NCBI RefSeq assembly: GCF_013314895.1
Contig: NZ_JABTYE010000020.1
Coordinates: forward strand, 38,569-102,568
DNA: 64,000 nt
Origin: Cupriavidus gilardii
GTDB taxonomy: Bacteria; Pseudomonadota; Gammaproteobacteria; Burkholderiales; Burkholderiaceae
Direction of reading: 5' to 3'
The notes below the pieces were generated by a model that did not search any database, had not been told where the DNA came from, and worked only from the letters and a program-made list of their open reading frames with translations. The position numbers were made by a program, and so were the translations under genes. Positions 59,612-64,000 of this stretch are shown one piece after another (position 1 is the first letter of the stretch; every line of letters starts with the position of its first letter).

Positions 59612-60793
59612 ATGTCCTTCCGTTCCCTGTTGACGATCGTCCTGCTCGGCGCGCTGCTGAGCCTGACTGCATGCGGCCGCAAGGCCGAACCGGAGTCCGC
59701 GTTGCCGCGCGTCGAAGGCACGGGCATCGTGTTCCCCGAATCGGTCAGGTCCTTGCCCGGCATCAGCGCCGAGCCCGTGCGGCGCGGCGCCGAGCGCGTG
59801 CTGACGCTGCCCGGGCGGCTGGTCTGGAACGAGAACCGTACCGTGCGCGTGACGAGTCCGTTCGCCGGTCGTGTCGCCGAGATCCTGGTGCAGCCCGGCA
59901 CCACCGTGGCCGCAGGCCAGCCGCTCGCGCTGCTGTCCTCGCCGGACTTCGGTGCGGCACAGGCCGACGCGCGCAAGGCGGCCGCCGATGCGGCGCTGGC
60001 GGCCAAGGGCCTGGCCCGGCAACGCGAGCTGTATGGTGCCGGCATCGTCGCGCAGAAGGATCTGGAACAGGCGCAGGCCGAGGCCGCGCGCGCCAGTGCC
60101 GAACTGCAGCGCGCGCAGGCGGCGCTGCGGCAGGTCGGCGGCGAACTCGGCAAGCCGGGGGCCGTCGGCGTTGGTGCGCCGGATCGCTTCGCGCTGCGCG
60201 CGCCGATCGCCGGCCTCGTGGTCGAACGCAATCTGAATCCCGGCATGCAGCTGCGCCCGGACCAGCCGCCGGCCGCGCCGCTGTTTCTGCTGACCGATCC
60301 CGCCGATCTGTGGGCGCAGCTCGACGCGGCCGAGGCCGATCTGGCGCTGTTCCGCCCGGGCGGCAGCGTGACGCTGACCTCGGCCGCCTATCCGGGGGAG
60401 TCCTTCCCCGCCAGGGTCGTCAAGATCGCCGACTATGTCGATCCGGCCGCCCGCAGCATCAAGGTGCGTCTGTCGGTGCCGAACCCGGAGCGCAAGCTGA
60501 AGGCCGAGATGTTCGTCACCGCGCGGATCGAGGCCGCGGGCTTCGACGGCATCGCAGTGCCCGCCAAGGCGGTGTTTCTGGCCGACAACCATCACTATGT
60601 GTTCGTGCGCGTCGACGCGCATCGCTTCGAGCGGCACGAGGTCAAGGTCGGCGCCAGCCTGCCGGGCGTCACCGAAGTGGTGGCCGGGCTGGAACCCGGC
60701 ATGCAGGTGGTGACCGACGGCAATCTCTATCTGCAGGACATCCTGCGCGATGCGAGCGCGACCCAGGCCGCGCTGCGCCAACAAGCTCAATGA
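59612..60793 (+). CDS. czcB: RND efflux periplasmic adaptor (CzcB-like)
   Basis: 393 residues. The lipobox LLSLTAC places the lipidated Cys at 21. A lipoyl/hairpin region (VTSPFAGRVAEILVQPGTTVAAGQPLALL), an Ala/Gln coiled coil and the beta-barrel (DLWAQLDAAEADLALFRPGGSV) follow, ending with a membrane-proximal domain. It bridges permease and outer-membrane factor. The His/Cys-rich metal-binding N-terminus of some CzcB proteins is absent; a single NHHY motif (ADNHHYVFV) lies late. It is 13 bp before the permease gene. Confidence 0.92.
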   Translation: MSFRSLLTIVLLGALLSLTACGRKAEPESALPRVEGTGIVFPESVRSLPGISAEPVRRGAERVLTLPGRLVWNENRTVRVTSPFAGRVAEILVQPGTTVAAGQPLALLSSPDFGAAQADARKAAADAALAAKGLARQRELYGAGIVAQKDLEQAQAEAARASAELQRAQAALRQVGGELGKPGAVGVGAPDRFALRAPIAGLVVERNLNPGMQLRPDQPPAAPLFLLTDPADLWAQLDAAEADLALFRPGGSVTLTSAAYPGESFPARVVKIADYVDPAARSIKVRLSVPNPERKLKAEMFVTARIEAAGFDGIAVPAKAVFLADNHHYVFVRVDAHRFERHEVKVGASLPGVTEVVAGLEPGMQVVTDGNLYLQDILRDASATQAALRQQAQ

Positions 60794-60806
60794 GGCCGGC
60801 CGCGTC

Positions 60807-63800
60807 ATGATCTCGCGCATCGTCCATTTCGCGCTGCACCAGAAGCTGTTCGTCTGGATGGGGCTGGCGCTGTTCGTCGCCGGCGGCCTGGCGGCCTTCA
60901 AGAACCTGCCGATCGAGGCCTTCCCCGACGTCTCGGACGTGCAGGTCAACGTGATCACGCTGTATCCGGGGCGCGCGGCCGAGGAGGTCGAGCGCCAGGT
61001 CACGATTCCGATCGAGACGGCGCTGGCCGGCACGCCGAACTCGGTACGGGTGTTCTCGCACACGCAGTTCGGCCTGTCCTATCTGATGGTGACCTTCAAC
61101 GACAAGGCGACCGATGTCACCGCGCGCCAGCAGGTGATCGAGCGCCTGCGCGGCGTCGACCTGCCCGATGGCGTGCAGCCGGACCTCGCGCCGCTGTCGA
61201 CCGCGATCGGCGAGATCTACCGCTTTCGGCTGACCGGCAAGGGCCATACGCCGCAGGAGCTGCGCACGCTGCAGGACTGGGTGGTCGAGAAGAACCTGCG
61301 GCAGGTGCCCGGCGTGGCGGACCTCGTGACGATCGGCGGCACCATCAAGCAGTACGAGGTCAACCCGAATCTGGCGCGCATGCGAGACGCCAATATCTCG
61401 CTGGCGCAGCTGTTCGCGGCGCTGCAGCGCGGCAACTCGAACGCCGGCGGCGGCGCGGTCGCGCAGGGGCGGCAGCAGTTTCTGCTGCGCTCGCTGGGGA
61501 GCTTTCGCAGCTCGGCCGATATCGCCAACGTGGTGGTGTCCGAGGTCAATGGCACGCCGATCCTGGTCAAGGACATCGCCGATGTGCGCGTCGGCGCCGC
61601 CCCGCGCCAGGGTTTGATGGCGCAGGACGACGAGGAGGACATCGTCTCGGGCATCGTGGTGATGCGCAAGGGCGAGAACCCGTCGGAGGTGCTGACCGCG
61701 CTGAAGGCGAAGATCGCGCAGCTGAACGAGCAGATCCTGCCGCGCGGTGTCGAGATCGTGCCGTACTACGACCGCGCCGACCTGATCGACAAGACGCTGC
61801 ACACGGTGTTCGGCAATCTGGTCGAGGGCGCGCTGCTGGTGATGGCGGTGCTGTACCTGTTCCTGGCGAACGTCCGTGCCGCGGCCATCGTCGCGCTGGT
61901 GATTCCGCTGGCGCTGCTGTCGACCTTCATCGGCCTGACCTGGGTCGGCATTCCGGCCAACCTGCTGTCGCTCGGGGCGATGGATTTCGGCATCATTGTC
62001 GACGGCGCCGTGATCGTGGTCGAGAACATCTTCAAGCGGCTGGGCGAACTGAAAGAGCAGAAGATCCGCGACAGCCGCGCGCGGCTGCAAGCGATTGCGC
62101 GCGCCGTCACCGAAGTCGGCCGCCCCACGGTGTTCTCGATGGTGATCATCATTGCCGCGCACCTGCCGATCTTCACGCTGCAGCGGCACGAGGGAAAGAT
62201 CTTCGCGCCGATGGCCTATACGGTGACCGGCGCGCTGGTCGGCTCGCTGATCGTGTCGCTGACGCTGGTGCCGCTGCTGTGCTACCTGCTGCTGAAGAAG
62301 GACATCGCCCACCACGACAACACGGTGGTGCGGCTGTGCAAGCGCGCCTACGCGCCGATGCTGGCGTGGGCGCTGGACCACAAGCGCGCGGTTGTGGCCA
62401 GCGCGGTCGCGCTGCTGGTCGTCACCGCCGGGGTCGGCAAGCTGCTCGGCAGCGAGTTCCTGCCCGAACTCGACGAGGGCGCGATGTGGGTCAGCTTCGA
62501 CCTGCCGGCCTCGGTGTCTACCGACGAGGCGCGCGAGCAGGCGGCCCGGCTGCGCCGCACGATCCGGCTGACGCCGGAGGTCAAGTCGACGATCTCCAAG
62601 GTCGGCCGGCCGGACGATGGCACCGATCCGAAGCTGATCAATACGGTCGAGATCCTGGTCGACCTGAAGCCGGAAGCGCAGTGGCGGCGGGGCTTCGACA
62701 AGCGCCGCATCATCGGCGAGATCAACACCAATCTGCGCAAGCTGCCGGGCATCGAACCGAACTTCTCGCAGCCGGTGCGCGACAACATCCTCGAGAGCAT
62801 CTCGCAGATCAAGGGCCAGATCGTCATCAAGGTGCAGAGCGACAGCCTCGAGCAGAACAAGCGCGTCGCCGACCAGATCCTCGCCAACGTGCAGACCGTG
62901 CCCGGCGTGATGCGCGCCTTCATCGACCGCGACGGCGAGCTGCCGCAGTATGTGCTCGACTTCGACCGGGCCCAGGCGGCGCGCTACGGCATCAACGTGG
63001 CCGACGTGCAGGACCTGATGGAGACCGCGCTGGCCGGCAAGGCCGCCACCGAGCTGTGGGAGGGCGAGAAGCACTTCAGCGTGGTGGTGCGGCTCGCGCC
63101 GAACGAGCGCGAGCTGCCGAACCTGCCGAACATCCTGATGCAGACCGCCGAGGGGGCGCAGGTGCCGCTGTCGCAGCTGGTGCATTTCCATGCGGCCTCC
63201 GGCGCGATGAACATCAGCCGCGAGAACGGGCAGCGCACCACCTCGATCGGCGTCTTCATCCACGATCGCGACATGGGCAGCGTGGTCAAGGACATGCAGG
63301 CGCTGGTGGCGAAGAACGTGCACGCCGACGACGTCAAGATCGGCTGGTCCGGCGAGTTCGAGAACCAGCAGCGCGCGATGGCGCGGCTGTCGATCGTGGT
63401 GCCGCTGTCGGTGCTGCTGATCTTCCTGCTGCTGTTCCAGGCCTTCAAATCGTTCAAGAGCGCGACGCTGATCCTGTCGAACATCCCGTTCGCGCTGGTG
63501 GGCGGCGTGTTCGCGCTGTTCCTGACCGGCATTCCGCTGTCGGTGTCGGCGGCGATCGGCTTTATCGCGCTGTTCGGCCAGGCGGTGCTCAATGGCGTGG
63601 TGATGGTGACCTACTTCAACCAGCTGCGCGACCAGGGCCTGCCGCTGCGCCAGGCGGTGCTGGCCGGGTCGATGGACCGCTTGCGGACCGTGCTGATGAC
63701 CGCGCTGCTGGCGATGCTCGGCCTGTTCCCGATGGCGGTCTCGCGGGCGATCGGCTCGGAGACGCAGCGGCCTTTGGCGATCGTGATCATCGGCGGGCTG

Positions 63801-63947
63801 ATCACCGCGACGGTGCTGACGCTGATCGTGCTGCCGACGCTGTACGAATGGATGGTCAGCCGCAGCTGGCCGGACGAGGCGGCGGAGGAGGATGAGGTTG
63901 CTGGCGGTGCCGAGGATGTACGACGGGATGATGCGGCGGTGGTTTGA
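60807..63947 (+). CDS. czcA: Heavy-metal efflux RND permease (HME family, CzcA-like)
   Basis: 1046 residues, twelve membrane helices and two large periplasmic loops (NLPIEAFPDVSDVQVNVIT is the classical start). Helix 4 contains DFGIIVDGAVIVVEN (D393, D399, E406), with the same spacing as D402, D408 and E415 of CzcA, the proton/cation relay of divalent-metal (Zn/Co/Cd, HME1) pumps rather than Cu/Ag pumps. It exports metal cations from periplasm or cytoplasm using the proton gradient. The ATG at 60807 is chosen from the conserved N-terminus ISRIVHFALHQKLFV. The C-terminal tail is acidic. No metal-responsive two-component genes are visible in the window. Confidence 0.94.
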   Translation: MISRIVHFALHQKLFVWMGLALFVAGGLAAFKNLPIEAFPDVSDVQVNVITLYPGRAAEEVERQVTIPIETALAGTPNSVRVFSHTQFGLSYLMVTFNDKATDVTARQQVIERLRGVDLPDGVQPDLAPLSTAIGEIYRFRLTGKGHTPQELRTLQDWVVEKNLRQVPGVADLVTIGGTIKQYEVNPNLARMRDANISLAQLFAALQRGNSNAGGGAVAQGRQQFLLRSLGSFRSSADIANVVVSEVNGTPILVKDIADVRVGAAPRQGLMAQDDEEDIVSGIVVMRKGENPSEVLTALKAKIAQLNEQILPRGVEIVPYYDRADLIDKTLHTVFGNLVEGALLVMAVLYLFLANVRAAAIVALVIPLALLSTFIGLTWVGIPANLLSLGAMDFGIIVDGAVIVVENIFKRLGELKEQKIRDSRARLQAIARAVTEVGRPTVFSMVIIIAAHLPIFTLQRHEGKIFAPMAYTVTGALVGSLIVSLTLVPLLCYLLLKKDIAHHDNTVVRLCKRAYAPMLAWALDHKRAVVASAVALLVVTAGVGKLLGSEFLPELDEGAMWVSFDLPASVSTDEAREQAARLRRTIRLTPEVKSTISKVGRPDDGTDPKLINTVEILVDLKPEAQWRRGFDKRRIIGEINTNLRKLPGIEPNFSQPVRDNILESISQIKGQIVIKVQSDSLEQNKRVADQILANVQTVPGVMRAFIDRDGELPQYVLDFDRAQAARYGINVADVQDLMETALAGKAATELWEGEKHFSVVVRLAPNERELPNLPNILMQTAEGAQVPLSQLVHFHAASGAMNISRENGQRTTSIGVFIHDRDMGSVVKDMQALVAKNVHADDVKIGWSGEFENQQRAMARLSIVVPLSVLLIFLLLFQAFKSFKSATLILSNIPFALVGGVFALFLTGIPLSVSAAIGFIALFGQAVLNGVVMVTYFNQLRDQGLPLRQAVLAGSMDRLRTVLMTALLAMLGLFPMAVSRAIGSETQRPLAIVIIGGLITATVLTLIVLPTLYEWMVSRSWPDEAAEEDEVAGGAEDVRRDDAAVV

Positions 63948-63969
63948 GGGGCGTTGCGAAACCACCTCT

Positions 63970-64000
63970 CTCTCCCCAACCCTCTCCCCAACCCTCTCCC
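63970..64000 (+). repeat. C-rich tandem repeat at the window edge
   Basis: CTCTCCCCAACC twice plus CTCTCCC, continuing past the end. It follows the permease stop by about 20 bp. Confidence 0.8.

Noticed and set aside
57965..61063. Long minus-strand frame opposite czcCBA
   Set aside because: Antisense shadow; the plus strand holds a complete conserved RND efflux operon.

Overview
The window is about 64 kb of very GC-rich DNA, dense with genes and with the codon bias of a high-GC beta-proteobacterium. Several gene starts follow a core promoter of the form TAGAAT-N2-(C/T)GGC. Together with prfC, an edd/zwf-pgl-glk Entner-Doudoroff locus, a PHB-depolymerase-type esterase and a CzcCBA-like metal efflux system, this suggests the order Burkholderiales, perhaps a Cupriavidus/Ralstonia-like lineage. 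Genus is inference. I see no rRNA, tRNA, CRISPR array, phage or intact insertion sequence.

Layout. 0-7 kb: the end of a YihY/BrkB membrane protein, prfC, a FecA-like TonB receptor behind a probable Fur-controlled promoter, an 11-bp x 9 tandem array, and an MFS exporter. 7-13 kb: the three-gene osmoprotectant system for N-acetylglutaminylglutamine amide (asnO, ngg, M42 peptidase), followed by an MscS channel. 13-18.5 kb: glucose catabolism, with edd divergent from zwf-pgl-glk. 18.5-22 kb: a QseBC-like two-component pair, an SDR, and a gene-free patch holding four copies of a 16-mer. 22-31.6 kb: dadA behind a tandem glycine riboswitch, then fumC among three cyclic-di-GMP proteins (two GGDEF, one GGDEF-EAL). 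31.6-34.8 kb: a lower-GC accessory patch with a small AT-rich element, an EamA transporter, a Cys-rich small protein, a Fur-type promoter in front of a long leader, and a NYN nuclease fused to an MbcA/ParS/Xre-type (DUF2384-like) toxin-binding domain. 34.8-38 kb: periplasmic asparaginase and a chemoreceptor. 38-43.1 kb: a Fur-type promoter and five genes (PepSY membrane protein, DUF2271, DUF4198, ApbE flavin transferase, flavodoxin-type reductase) that look like an envelope flavin/iron-reduction chain. 43-50 kb: an amino-acid permease, a second MscS channel, a NUDIX-metallo-beta-lactamase fusion, and a zinc alcohol dehydrogenase with a LysR regulator. 50-57.8 kb: an ArsR regulator divergent from a P450-like protein lacking the ExxR glutamate, an ABM monooxygenase, two TauE/SafE transporters, an esterase, a ferredoxin-YigZ pair and a DUF938 methyltransferase. 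58-64 kb: czcCBA-like tripartite metal efflux.

The most unusual signals are: (1) an exact 16-mer, CGCAGAAACGGGTACG, present nine times, four of them within 250 bp and two inside genes in the same reading frame with locally rare codons; (2) the NYN-DUF2384 fusion, with a strong terminator ending 18 bp before its start codon; (3) a canonical ApbE flavinylation motif (DGISGAT) in the DUF2271 protein of the Fur-controlled operon; (4) an orphan Fur box lying exactly in the 17-bp spacer of a minus-strand promoter with a roughly 400-nt leader; (5) many short tandem duplications (8-13 bp) at gene ends and N-termini.
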